Assembly (NCBI GenBank): GCA_027943245.1
Contig: JANDJZ010000135.1
Span: forward strand, 53,694-117,693
Direction of reading: 5' to 3'
Length of the DNA stretch: 64,000 nt
Origin: Acanthamoeba sp. SK_2022b
Taxonomy: Eukaryota > Discosea > Longamoebia > Acanthamoebidae
In this document: piece after piece, positions 10,541-23,025 of the stretch
How the letters are laid out: every line of letters begins with the position of its first letter
Position numbering within the stretch: the first letter of the stretch is position 1
Notes under the pieces: model-generated
Databases searched by the model: none
What the model saw: only the letters and a program-made list of their open reading frames with translations
Told to the model about the DNA's origin: nothing
Program-made: the position numbers and the translations under genes

Positions 10541-11001
10541 ACACCACCACACCAACGGTTCAACCCCCCCGATGGTCTAAGTCATCGTCGGCCTCTCCAA
10601 TGGCATCTTCGTAAATCTACAGAGCGACTAGGACACGACACATCACACACACGACACGCCACATATATACGCGTGCACACCTGGCACACGACCCACGACC
10701 TCAGATGGTGAAACGGAATGGTTGTTTGTGCGCAGGTGGTGTTTGTGATCTGCCTGGTGAGTGTGGGCTTCTGCTTTGGGACGTGGCAGAGGTCGTCTAA
10801 CAGCAGATGGTTGGACAAACCGCTACATGAACTACATGATTGAAACTCAACCTCTCTATGATGACTTCAAATGAAAGTCTCCCCAACTACCATTTGTTGT
10901 GTAGTGAGGTTGTCTGTCACTGGCTATACCGTAGGTGCTATGGTGCGCTAGTGTACAGGTCTAGCTGGATGTTTCACACATTGTAGTGGGGGCCCGTTGG
11001 C
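10541..11001. other. Spacer, no gene seen
   Basis: Unique sequence between the satellite domain and the PPR gene, which should include the 3' UTR of the latter. No RNA or protein gene is recognised. Confidence 0.5.
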
Positions 11002-12310
11002 CTATGGGTCATTGGTGCCTTGGTGCGAGACGGCTGGGGCAGAGAAAAAACTTGATCGAAGGGCGGTGAAGCAGTAGGTGTCGGGCACCACACCCAGCTG
11101 GGCCATCTCGGCAAAGTAGCGCTTAGCATCCTCAGGCCGCCCTGCACTGCCCAGCGCAGCGATGAGGGCGCTGAAGCAGTGGGTGTCGGGCATCACGCCC
11201 AGCTGGGCCATCTCGGCAAAGTAGCGCTTAGCATCGTCAGGCCGCCCTGCACTGCCCAGCGCGGCAATGATGGCGCTGAAGCAGGAGGCGCTGGGCACCA
11301 CGCCCAGCTGTCCCATCTGGGCAATGTAGCGCTCGGCATCGTCGACACGCCCGGCGGTGATTAGCGCAGAGATGATGGCGCTGAAGCAGTGAGCGTTGGG
11401 CACCACGCCCAGCTGGGCCATCTGGGCGAAGTGGCGCTCGGCATCGTCGATCCGGCCTGTGGAACCCAGCGCAGATATAACGGCGCTGAAGCAGTAGACA
11501 TCGGGCGTGAGTCCTCTGCGCTTGATCTCGGCGAAGTAGTGGAGCGCTTTGTCCGGTTGGCGAGCCTTGCCCAGCACTGCGATCAGGGCACTAAACACGC
11601 CTGGTGCGTTGGGTGTCTGTGAGCCACCGCCACCGCCACCACCAGGACGTCAAGGTTGAGCTGGCGCTCGGAGCAGATGAGGGGAGGCAGGAGCGAAATC
11701 TTACGTGGCCAGCAGCATCAGCTTGACCAGCTCAACGGCCGTCTCCCATTGGCGCGTGCGACCCAACAGAGGCATCACGGCGCTCACGGCGCACGGGTGA
11801 AGTTGGTGTGTGCGCTTGAGCGTGGCCACCAGCGAGTCCACCTCGGCAATCGAGCCTGGTGAGCGTGGGCGTGCGCGTGGGCGTCATCTCGTGTGCCTAG
11901 AGCATGGCATGGGAGCAAATAAGCGCAGGGGGCTGGGAAGTGGAACCGGACTGCTTGATGCGCTGGGCCATCTGCTGCACCTGGCGCACTGAAGGCTTTT
12001 CCTTGGCGCTTTTCGCTGCTGCCGTCGTGGTGGCGGCGTCTGGCCGAGAGGACCTGTTGCGGTGTTTCGGTTGCGCTGCTGGTGGTGCCGATGGCGGGGG
12101 TCTAGCCGCGCGGTTGGCAGGCGGCGCGTGGGGAGCGGTCGTGGTCGCTGTGGCAAATGGGGCGCTGAAGGGCTGGCGCACCCCAGTGTTGTTGGCCCGG
12201 TGGGAGCCGGTACCAATGCAAGGATTATTTTGACATCGTGAGCGAAGAAGAAACGTATGCTGCAGCGTCCCTATCTGCCGCAGCGGTGCGGGCAGCACTA
12301 TCCGCCTCAT
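11002..12310 (-). CDS. Pentatricopeptide repeat (PPR) protein, probably mitochondrial
   Basis: The main exon (about 11612 down to the stop at 11002) holds about five 35-residue PPR units with the signature CFSAIISALG...DDAERHFAQMAQLGVVP. Upstream are exon 12310-11947 (start MRRIVLPAPLRQIGTLQ, basic with no acids, a likely matrix presequence) and exon 11855-11705 (SIAEVDSLVATLKR, then one more PPR unit); these two join in phase. The last junction is unresolved: a clean GTAAG donor at 11704 and the acceptor at about 11612 differ by one base of phase, although the spliced product would keep perfect PPR spacing. So there is either an unseen splice site or a one-base error. PPR proteins bind organellar RNA in sequence-specific fashion; the repeats here are unusually alike, suggesting recent duplication. 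Confidence 0.8.
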
Positions 12311-12457
12311 GTTTGTCCTCTTGGAGTGCGCAACGAAACAAAACTTTACGATGAGACAGGAAAATATCAAGGAAATTGTGCATGATGTGTGTGCATGATG
12401 TGCATGATGTGTGCGTGGTGTGTGCATCATGTGTGTGCATGATGTGCATTATGTGCA

Positions 12458-12458
12458 T

Positions 12459-12532
<74 letters not shown>
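12458..12532. repeat. (GT)n microsatellite
   Basis: About 75 bases of uninterrupted GT, just upstream of the first recognisable transporter exon; shorter tgcatgatg-like repeats precede it (12380-12457). Confidence 0.97.
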
Positions 12533-12536
<4 letters not shown>

Positions 12537-12585
12537 ATTGCCGGTGTCAGGGTGATTGCGGTCCAATTGGATTGTGGTGACGCAG

Positions 12586-13383
12586 GCTCCTCGTCGCTGA
12601 CGCTGCCATTCATCTTCATGCAATTCGGGCTGGCGTCGGGCGTGGCCTTCCTCCTGCTGGGCGCGGCGCTCACCTTCTACTCCTACCACCTCCTCGTCTC
12701 CGCGCTCGAGGCCACCCACACCACCTCCTACGAGGAGCTCGTCGGCAAAGTCCTGGGCAAGCGCATGGTGTGGGCCCAGCCTTCTCTCTCTCTCTCTCTC
12801 TCGCTATCGCTCCACATCAACGCTCACTCTCCCACGCGCGCGCGCAACGCAACAGGAGAAGGTGGTGAACGTGAACATCATCGTCGTGTCGTGGGGCAGC
12901 GCGATCGGCAAGCTGATCATCGTGGGCGACGTGCTGCCCAACTACCTGCGGCTGTTCCTGGGCGTGGACCTGGGCGAGCTGTCCCACTACTCCTCCTCCT
13001 CCTCCTCCTCCTCGTGGTCACCGGGGCCCGCGGCGTCGGCCTTCCTGACCGAGCGGTGGTTCCTCATCCTGGCCTTCACCCTGGTCGTCATCCTGCCGCT
13101 GGCGCTGGTCAAGAACCTGTCGTCGCTGCGCTACGTGTCGTCGCTGGGCTTCGCCTCCATCTTCTTCCTGCTGTTCATCATCCTCTTCCGCTCGTTCCTC
13201 CCGATCATGTTCTACGTCTACTCGGCCCACATCTCCATCTTCCCGCTCTACCAGGAGCTCCAGCCCCATGCAGCGCATCCTCTTCACCGACTGCCTCATC
13301 TTCTTCCTCTTCTACTCTGCTCTCGGTACGCCCTCTCCCGTGCGCCCTGCCTCCCGTGCGCGCAAGCTCTGACATCATCGTGT

Positions 13384-13466
<83 letters not shown>

Positions 13467-14116
13467 GATGTGTGCGTGTGCGTTGATGGAAGGCGTGTGC
13501 GGCTACTTGTCGTTCCTGGATGCGACGCAGCAGAACATGCTGAACAACTACCCGCTGAGCGACATACTGCTCCAGGCCGCGTCGTTCATCTTCACCATCG
13601 CCCTCATCACGAGCGTGCCCTTCTTCACCACGCCCTGTCGCACAAGGTAGTGCTCTCCCCCTCCTCCCCCGCCCTCCCTGTTTATGTCCTCCGCAGCCGC
13701 CAAATGCTCACCGCCTCCTGCGCAGTGTGGACTACATGCTCTTTGGCCCGAGCGAAGGCCCGCACGTCTTCCGTGACGTGCTGGAGACGCTGGCCATCAT
13801 CTTCCTCCTCGTCTTCGTGGCCATCGCCGTCCCCAACATCACCACGGTATCTGTCCCCCTGCCTTGACCACACTCGCGCGCGGGAGTGATTCGCATTCGC
13901 TCACACATGTGGACCGACGAGCAGGTGTTTGGTCTGCTGGGCGGAACGTGCGTGATGTTCTGCGGCCACATCGTGCCGGCGCTCACCCACCTCAAGGTGT
14001 CGGGCGCGAGCTGGAAGGACCCCCACACCTACCTCTCGTCGCTCCTCATCACCATCGGCCTCTCCATGGGCGTCATCGGCACCGCGTCCAACCTCTACCT
14101 CAACTTCCTCCAATGA
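12586..14116 (+). CDS. Amino-acid/auxin permease (AAAP, SLC38-like) transporter with frameshift and missing 5' end
   Basis: Exons 12586-12767, 12856-13325, 13493-13646, 13726-13846 and 13925-14116. The order of conserved AAAP segments is clear: SSLTLPFIFMQFGLASG (TM1), NVNIIVVSWGSAIGKL, the long helices, FPLYQEL, CGYLSFLDATQQNMLNNY, FFTTPCRTSVDYMLFG and the last two helices ending LYLNFLQ. These secondary transporters move amino acids at plasma or vacuolar membranes. Two faults are visible. No start codon or N-terminal exon is found between 12310 and 12586, where a GT array lies. In exon 2 the frame changes by one at a CCCC run (13264-13267): upstream frame reads ...PLYQELQ, downstream MQRILFTDCLIFF. 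That could be a pseudogene lesion or a base-call error; every other junction is clean. Confidence 0.8.
13384..13461. repeat. (GT)n microsatellite in a transporter intron
   Basis: About 75 bases of GT fill half of the 167-base intron 13326-13492, between a GTACG donor and a GAAG acceptor. Confidence 0.97.
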
Positions 14117-15673
14117 CCCGAGGGCTAACTGCCAAAGTTTTCGGTTGGGTAAAGAACAAGAGTTGCATTTGAATGTTGTTTGTTAAGGGCCGACAAGTCA
14201 CTCGCCTCCTCGCGATGGCCTTGGTCGTGGTCACCCTATCGTTGACATCCGCCTGCGGCTCTTTACCGATGACGACGCTGCTTTCGTGGGCTGGGCCGAC
14301 TGGTCGAGCGCGCGTTGGGGCGTGTGGTAGCGAACGCTTGCTGGGCTGGGAGAGCTGGGGGCCGGCCACCTTCACCTGCAGAGAGACAGAAGAAAGAGAG
14401 AAACGGAGGGGATAGACACACAGAGGATGGCCGAGCCCCAAGCCATCCCCATCTCCAGTAGGACGGAGAACAGAGGCCTGAACTCTCTCAAGTCCTCGCA
14501 TGCGCCTGCAGGGGCACCACCTATGTGGCCAGGCAAGTCCTCAGGGAGACCCATGGGGCTGAGGACCGCACACGATGCCATGGTTCACACACTGAGGTTG
14601 GACATGCTCAGAGCAGGTAGTTCTGTGTGCGTGAGAAGACAGAATGGAGAAGAGAGAGCACAACCATATCGCCTCAGAGGGTAACCGCCCACCTCGGTTT
14701 AACCATGAGTCACGCACAACCAAACACACTAACACACATAGGCTCAAGGTGGCCTCTGTCCCACAGAAGAAAGCTTGCGGTCACTCTGAAAATGAGAAAG
14801 GGGGGGGGAGAAGCAGCCATGTACCTTGCAGGCCCCCTGCAGCTGTTCTCCTTCAGGCCTGGCGGTCGCGCTTGCGTTGGAGGGCATCTGTAATAGAGCC
14901 CAAGAGGTGGTCAATCTTTGAAAAGATGAAAGATGTCAGACAAGGTTACCTTTTACTCTTGAAGAGTGGCACCAACCTTTAGCGTTATGATGCTAAGGTT
15001 TCATGGGCAAGGGCTCAGTCCGGCCCAGGTACAAGCTCAGTCCACCAGGTCCATGGTCGCCTCACTTGCAGCTCAGATGGTGGTAGCGGGACTTGAGGCT
15101 CTCTCTTGAGGCACAGTGAGGGAGGTAAGAGGTTCCACAGGTAGTTTGGTTGTTGGTTGTAGCTGGTGGGTAGAAAAGTGAAGAACTGAGGTCGAAACGG
15201 GCGTTTAAATACCTGCTTGGGGGGGGTTCCCTTGCGTTGGCACCGTTCCATTGGAGCATTACATTGCAACCTCACCCAAGAGAGCTCGAGTTTTCCCACG
15301 TCTCCACCAGTCCAAGCCATACTGATCGCTGCACGTGAGCACTCCTGGCCAATGGATCGAAAAAAGGCGTGGCTGTTTCCTTTTCTCAATCTGCGTCGTT
15401 CCGGCGCTTTCCTTCTTTGTCCTTGCCGTGTTTCCCTCTAATTTCTGTTTTGCTTTAGGCCTTTTCTGTGCCCAAACTTTTTGGATATTTATTTGTTTAT
15501 TTATTTATTTATTCAATTTATTTACATTCACGCACAAGGTAGGCCAGCCAAGCAACGGGCCAAGGCCGAGGCTACGCACACGTTCATCATCGCGTGAGTA
15601 ACACGCACACGCACACATAGCGAGCGGGTGGGCGGGGGAGGGAGAGAGAGAGAGGGAGAGGAGGAGCTGGTAC
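14117..15673. other. 1.5 kb without a recognisable gene
   Basis: Only short open frames on either strand, without domain signatures, phase-consistent exons or tRNA structure. A G-run at 14804-14812 and an ATTT repeat at about 15489-15515 are present. It may hold UTRs or an unrecognised gene. Confidence 0.5.
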
Positions 15674-15822
15674 CTCTCCTTCTCCCCCTTTTGGATGTCG
15701 TAGAGTCGAATCCTCTTCTCCTGGGTGACCACGATAAGCCACTGGCCGTTGGGAGAGACGACCAGGTCGTTGATTTGCGAGCGCGCAAAGTCCCACGCGT
15801 GCACGTCCTTTCCCTCCAGATC
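15674..15822 (-). pseudogene. Isolated WD40-repeat exon (WDR26/GID7-like)
   Basis: A single exon bounded by TAG acceptor (15824-15823) and GTACC donor (15673-15672) on the minus strand. It encodes a WD blade, DLEGKDVHAWDF, SQINDLVVSPNGQWLIVV and RIRLYDIQKGE, which resembles WDR26/GID7-type WD40 proteins of the CTLH ubiquitin ligase. No flanking exons are found: upstream is the long CA/GT array, downstream is non-coding sequence. It is most likely a gene fragment, though distant exons with long introns cannot be excluded. Confidence 0.55.
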
Positions 15823-15824
15823 CT

Positions 15825-15970
<146 letters not shown>

Positions 15971-16042
15971 GTGTGCGTGATGCGTGCGCCGACCAAACGG
16001 GACCGACGCGTCAGCACCTGCGCGGGTGAAACGTTTTTTTAA

Positions 16043-16375
16043 ATCACGAGTAGGAGAGGTCTCGGTACTCCTGAGCTTTTCGAGCAGCTTGGCGAACAAG
16101 TAGCGCGCCTCAACCAAGATGCAGAGTGGGTAGCAGCGTGTACAGTTGCCCACTACGGCAACTGGACCAAAACCAAGTTGGCCGAGGCCCTCGACAGGCC
16201 AAGCTGGACATACTACAACGTCATCTACAAGTGGGAGCGCACAGTTGGCCACCGGGGGTGGTTTTGCTGGCGCTCAGCTAATACGACAGTCAGTTCGCCT
16301 AGCAGATGCCCGCAAGTCATCCACAGAAGCTGCCCCCCAACCGACACACGCAAGGAAGCGAGTGAGCTCAGCTGA
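16043..16375 (+). CDS. Unrecognised open frame, possible exon of a helical protein
   Basis: An open frame of about 110 codons with no ATG near its start, preceded by an AT-rich stretch ending in AG (possible acceptors at 16052 and 16055). It reads GTPELFEQLGEQVARL, EWVAACTVAHYGNWTKTKLA and RPSWTYYNVIYKWERTVG. The composition is coding-like (amphipathic helices, Trp/Tyr-rich), unlike random frames nearby. The middle could be a helix-turn-helix, but I cannot name a family. It lies downstream of, and opposite in strand to, the TrxR gene and overlaps nothing else. Confidence 0.35.
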   Translation: MTSRRGLGTPELFEQLGEQVARLNQDAEWVAACTVAHYGNWTKTKLAEALDRPSWTYYNVIYKWERTVGHRGWFCWRSANTTVSSPSRCPQVIHRSCPPTDTRKEASELS

Positions 16376-16412
16376 ATGTTCTTCATGTCGATTTGTAAAT
16401 ACGGAAAGCTGC

Positions 16413-16418
16413 CTTTAT
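16413..16418 (-). terminator. Probable polyadenylation signal AATAAA of the thioredoxin reductase gene
   Basis: AATAAA on the minus strand, about 20 bases beyond the end of the SECIS core, in the right place to end this 3' UTR. Confidence 0.6.
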
Positions 16419-16424
16419 TGTGTT

Positions 16425-16500
16425 GGTGTCTGACGGTCAGACACGAGCGGGCTCGCGGTGAGCTTTACGCTGGCGTCGTCATCTTGCAAACAGCCGAATA
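16425..16500 (-). promoter_or_regulatory. SECIS element (form 2) in thioredoxin reductase 3' UTR
   Basis: On the minus strand the core has ATGA at 16482-16479 and TGA at 16439-16437, which would form the non-Watson-Crick quartet. Between them GACGCCAGCG pairs with CGCTCGTGTC, nine of ten pairs with a single C-C mismatch. An unpaired TAAA follows 12 bases after ATGA, as SECIS elements require, and then a mini-stem GCTC/GAGC, making it form 2. Below the quartet an internal loop leads to a lower helix TGTTTG/CAGACA. This matches the eukaryotic SECIS consensus and sits about 330 bases after the in-frame UGA. Confidence 0.85.
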
Positions 16501-16802
16501 AGAGGCACCTCCTCCCGTCCTCGAGAGAGAGAGAGTGGAGAGAGAGAGAGAAAGCGAGAAGAGGAAAGAGATAAAGAGGGATAGAAGTAGAAGCTTGAAG
16601 AGGACGAGAGATGTGTGGGTGGGAGTACGCCAGGGATTAACCTGCTGCAGCCCCGCCTCCTCTTTCACGTCGCCGACGGCCTGATCTTCGCCAGGCCCGT
16701 CGTCGGTCCCTTCTCCTTTGGCCAGAGAGCGAAGAAGGGGCGCGCCCGCGGGCGCGCGACGGAATCGTTCAGTTGAGCGAGGAGGCTGAGGGCGGCAGCA
16801 GC

Positions 16803-19652
<2,850 letters not shown>

Positions 19653-19714
19653 CTAATGACGCTGTGCACTGTGGGTGCGCCATCAGGCATGCACTGGACA
19701 GGAGCTAAAAGGAA

Positions 19715-19810
19715 TCCGGCTGCCCGGACTCGAACCAGGAACCGATAGATGACTACCGAGGTAATGATCAAGACTACAGTCTACCGCGCTACCAATTGCG
19801 CCACAGCCGG
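19715..19810 (-). tRNA. tRNA-Tyr (GTA) with intron, second copy
   Basis: Same sequence as the copy at 4679-4774, including the 23-base intron. Part of the 178-base inverted duplication with 21246-21423. Confidence 0.95.
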
Positions 19811-19892
19811 TTAATAGCCTTTCGACGAGCTGTACTCCGGCTGGATCGCGTGGCTAATGTTGGCCCCTCAACAAAGAATACAGCGACAGACG
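19715..19892. repeat. Left arm of a 178-base inverted duplication containing tRNA-Tyr
   Basis: The reverse complement of 19715-19892 matches 21246-21423 essentially base for base: 82 bases upstream of the tRNA plus the whole tRNA. The two arms have equal length. Confidence 0.92.
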
Positions 19893-19914
19893 CTACCAAT
19901 TGCGCCACAGCCGG
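19891..19914 (-). pseudogene. tRNA-Tyr 5' fragment
   Basis: 24 bases identical to the first 24 bases of tRNA-Tyr (acceptor strand and D-arm), joined directly to the far end of the duplicated flank. It is truncated and cannot fold into a tRNA. Confidence 0.88.
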
Positions 19915-20746
19915 TTATCAGTTAAACAGGGCTGTGACCCTGGCAAGACAAGTGGGCAAAAGGGGGAAGCATGGCCATGGGGGAATGCATTTTTTTGTTG
20001 TGTCCTTGGAGAAGAAGTAAGCTATGGACCCTCTCACTGTCACCAAGTCTCCAAGGACACTGCATGAAGCACTACACCACCATACACACTTTGCAACATG
20101 GGGGCCTACTCACTGATGCTGCCTGCAACCAAGACCTGTATGCTGTATTGACAAAAGAAGATATCTGGCTCCATGTGCTAGTACATTTATAAGAAGATGT
20201 TAAGAGCCATGTGCTTCAACAACACTGGTGACTCCCACCACATGACTGCGTTTGTGATGCCAACTGCATCCACAGCCACAAGTCTCATTTCTGGCACAAT
20301 TTCAATTTCCACACTCAACACAGGCATTGAAGGATGCATACAATGAAGCAGGTGCATGCACATGAAAGTAATAAGGTGAAGGAACTGCAACATCCACATA
20401 TTTTTGCACACACAGGTGCAAAGGATGGCTGGATGATGCAGAGCCATGGCAGTGTTCTGCACAAGAAGCAGCATAACTGGGTACACAGCCATAATGCCAT
20501 GGGCAATAAATGTTGATTTTGCTTTGCACCATTCATCTATGACAATAGTCCTTGTCTCACCACCTCTGCCACCACCACACTGCAGCCTGCCTGAGTAATT
20601 CTGGCATTGCCAGTTAGTTGCCACGAGTGTGGGCGCTGTGCAGTCTCAAGCAGGCCCCTCTGGCAAGGAATGGCAGCATCAACTAGGACAAGGCTTGTTG
20701 ATATTTTTACAGCAATAAACCCACTACTTCTTTAATCTTTAAGCTA
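19915..20746. other. AT-rich spacer inside the inverted duplication
   Basis: No gene recognised. A short direct/inverted similarity (cttggagaagaagtaagc and caccaagtctccaaggaca, about 20006-20058) is seen. Confidence 0.45.
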
Positions 20747-20817
20747 GGCGCTGTAGTTAAGTGGTAAAATTCCTGCTTCGGGTGCAGGAGGCCCCGGTTC
20801 GATTCCGGGCAGCGCCC
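20747..20817 (+). tRNA. tRNA-Pro (CGG)
   Basis: 71-base cloverleaf: acceptor GGCGCTG/CAGCGCC, D-arm, anticodon stem CCTGC/GCAGG with loop TTCGGGT (anticodon CGG), T-arm CCCGG/CCGGG, discriminator C; a T-run follows. Confidence 0.95.
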
Positions 20818-21245
20818 TAGCATTTTTTATCGTTTTTCCTTGGCGATAACTCCAAAGTGCAGGCCCCCCCTAAACGTTGGGACGAATGGGAGAGCCGCCC
20901 AATTAGAGAGCTTCTGAGCTGGGGGCAAAAACCGGGATTGTCTTTGACATAAGCAAGAAACCATGTCTTCAAGCTGAGAGATGATGGTCCACTCAAGTGG
21001 CATCATGTCTGGTACTGTAAAAGTGGGAAAGGTCAATGACAGCTGGTACTTGCCCCAGTGCTGTCCCAATTAATCTCCAGAGCTTGCTGAATGTTTGCTC
21101 CTTTTCTGCTAAAAACCTGCCAGACCTTGTACTAGCTGGCATTACCCATCCTAAGGCAAGACCACACACAATAGTGAACCAATGTTGCCATTGTGATCTG
21201 CACTCATGGCATACTACACCTGCATCTTAAATTGTAAAGTGGCAG
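20818..21245. other. Spacer, no gene seen
   Basis: Between tRNA-Pro and the right arm of the duplication. No supportable coding or RNA feature. Confidence 0.5.
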
Positions 21246-21423
21246 CGTCTGTCGCTGTATTCTTTGTTGAGGGGCCAACATTAGCCACGCGATCCAGCCG
21301 GAGTACAGCTCGTCGAAAGGCTATTAACCGGCTGTGGCGCAATTGGTAGCGCGGTAGACTGTAGTCTTGATCATTACCTCGGTAGTCATCTATCGGTTCC
21401 TGGTTCGAGTCCGGGCAGCCGGA
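21246..21423. repeat. Right arm of the 178-base inverted duplication
   Basis: Mirror of 19715-19892. The match ends at the discriminator base of the tRNA; the sequence beyond differs after ggattcctttt. Confidence 0.92.
21328..21423 (+). tRNA. tRNA-Tyr (GTA) with intron, third copy
   Basis: Identical to the other two copies, plus strand. Confidence 0.95.
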
Positions 21424-21503
21424 TTCCTTTTTGCTACGCACACTGGCAGCGGCACTACATCGTCGTTTACCATCCGGTTCGCCTGCCGCTTTTCTCACCT
21501 ACA

Positions 21504-22730
21504 TCATCGTTTGAAAAACCGGTTTACCATCGCAGCAGCATGCAAGTGAACTGGACGTTGCCATAACGCTCGCTGTCGCCCACGTTTGCCTCCTATGACA
21601 TCTCGCTGGTTGATCCACGGAAACGAAGCATGACGAGGCAAGTGCGCGCGAACCTTTTCGATGCGCAGACCCATGGCCACTGCCTGCTCCCGGAACAGCC
21701 GCTCTACTTCCGGGTTACGGTGCTGGTGCGCCACCTGGAGGTGCCGCGAGCCCAGTGAGTCGTCGAGTGGCAGGGAGCCGCACTGGCCGGACAAGAAAGC
21801 ATATACCCATATCTCGGTACGCGCGTCGCTCAGCGCCGCCATGGTCTGAACCAGAGGCTCAACCGAGGTGGCCATGTAGATGCAGTCCGAGCACACAATT
21901 GCATCGACTGGCGGTCGCAGGTCAGCCACGTCGCCGCCCCTGTGTCGTGTGTGGAAATTGTGATCAGACACAGCGTGTCAACGCTTGCCCAACACACGAC
22001 ACATGCGGCGCCCACGACGGCCACGCAGGCCCAGTACCAGTTCAGCTTGTGCACGGTGGCTGGCTGGCACGATGCTGCACAAAGGGCATCTGCATTGAGG
22101 CTGGCGTTGCGCTCCAGGATCGGCAGGCCAGTGGCTTGGTCGGTCAGCACGACCTCCGCGCCTGGGTGGTGTGTGTCGCGCTGGGTCAAGGACTACCACG
22201 TCGTGCCAGGGACACACGCGCGCGCGCGCGTGCCACACTCGTCGACCGGCATACCGGCGGCGGCCAGGGCGAGCCCGACCAGACCCGTGCCCGCGCCGAG
22301 CTCGACCACGCGCTTGCCGCTCCAGTGGTGTGGCGGCACAGACGACAGCAGATGCTCTACCAAAACGCGTGCCTGGGTCCACTAGCCACATGAGCAACAG
22401 AACACACAGGACAGAGATGGAGACGCACGCAAGGCCTGTGTGGAATAAGAACGTTCGCGGTCAGCTTATGCGTGCGCAGTGGAGTGAAGTGGTAGTGGGT
22501 GGGCCCTACCACACGTGGCCGCCCCAGTGCTGGCTGTGCTCGTCCTCCACGAGGCGCAGGGCGGAGAGTGCCGGCTGGTCGCTCCCGCAGATGGGGACTG
22601 TGGTGAAGCGGACGTTGACGTCACGCGCGATCTCATCGCTGCGGTGGTCTCGCCCCGCATTGCCCGTCTGCCGGCCCACGCGCCTGCGGAGCGCAACGGC
22701 AAAGGGTACCTCGTCGTCCTTCTCTTCCAT
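21504..22730 (-). CDS. METTL21-type protein lysine methyltransferase
   Basis: Exons 22730-22515, 22381-22255, 22161-22038 and 21939-21504 join in phase to 300 residues. The N-terminal part contains QHWGGH followed by TQARVLVEHLL, then the SAM-binding motif I VVELGAGTGLVGLALAAAG. Motif II is EVVLTDQATGLPILERN, and DAIVCSDCIYMATSVEPLVQTM follows at the position of the family's D/E-x-x-Y motif (here DCIY). These are the landmarks of the METTL21/EEF1AKMT group of seven-beta-strand methyltransferases, which methylate lysines in chaperones, elongation factors and similar proteins. The target cannot be told. The first intron uses a GTGTGG donor; the C-terminal 40 residues (after LRIEKVRAH) do not look like the family and could hide another intron. 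It is head-to-head with the E2-domain gene. Confidence 0.82.
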
Positions 22731-23025
22731 GCTGCAGCGGCAAGAAATTCAAGGAAATACCAGATATCAGGAAAAAACAAGAAAGAAATTCCACGAGGGT
22801 GAAAAAGTCACAATAAAATTACAATAAAATTTGAGAGCTCTCATCCCTGGCCGTAACGATTGCGTCAGCTGACCTTCCCAGCGGAACATCAATTGTTGGT
22901 AAAAACGTTTGCTTTTGCCCCGACACCAAATTCAGCCACCCTGGCCTCTCCATATCATCTTCATTATTCCAATAATATTAACCGATTTTGAATGCAGAGT
23001 TCGACGGCGGAGGAGGGAGGACACC
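22731..23025. promoter_or_regulatory. Shared divergent promoter region
   Basis: Only 295 bases separate the start codons of the methyltransferase (minus) and the E2-domain gene (plus). An AT-rich segment (about 22797-22832) lies here. That transcription is bidirectional is inferred. Confidence 0.4.

Noticed and set aside
10178..10555. Frames of repeated VVWCG
   Set aside because: They are translations of the CCACA pentamer satellite, not proteins.
12380..12540. CRISPR-like or phage repeat
   Set aside because: The tgcatgatgtg and GT repeats have no spacers and the locus is clearly eukaryotic; no CRISPR array was seen anywhere in the window.
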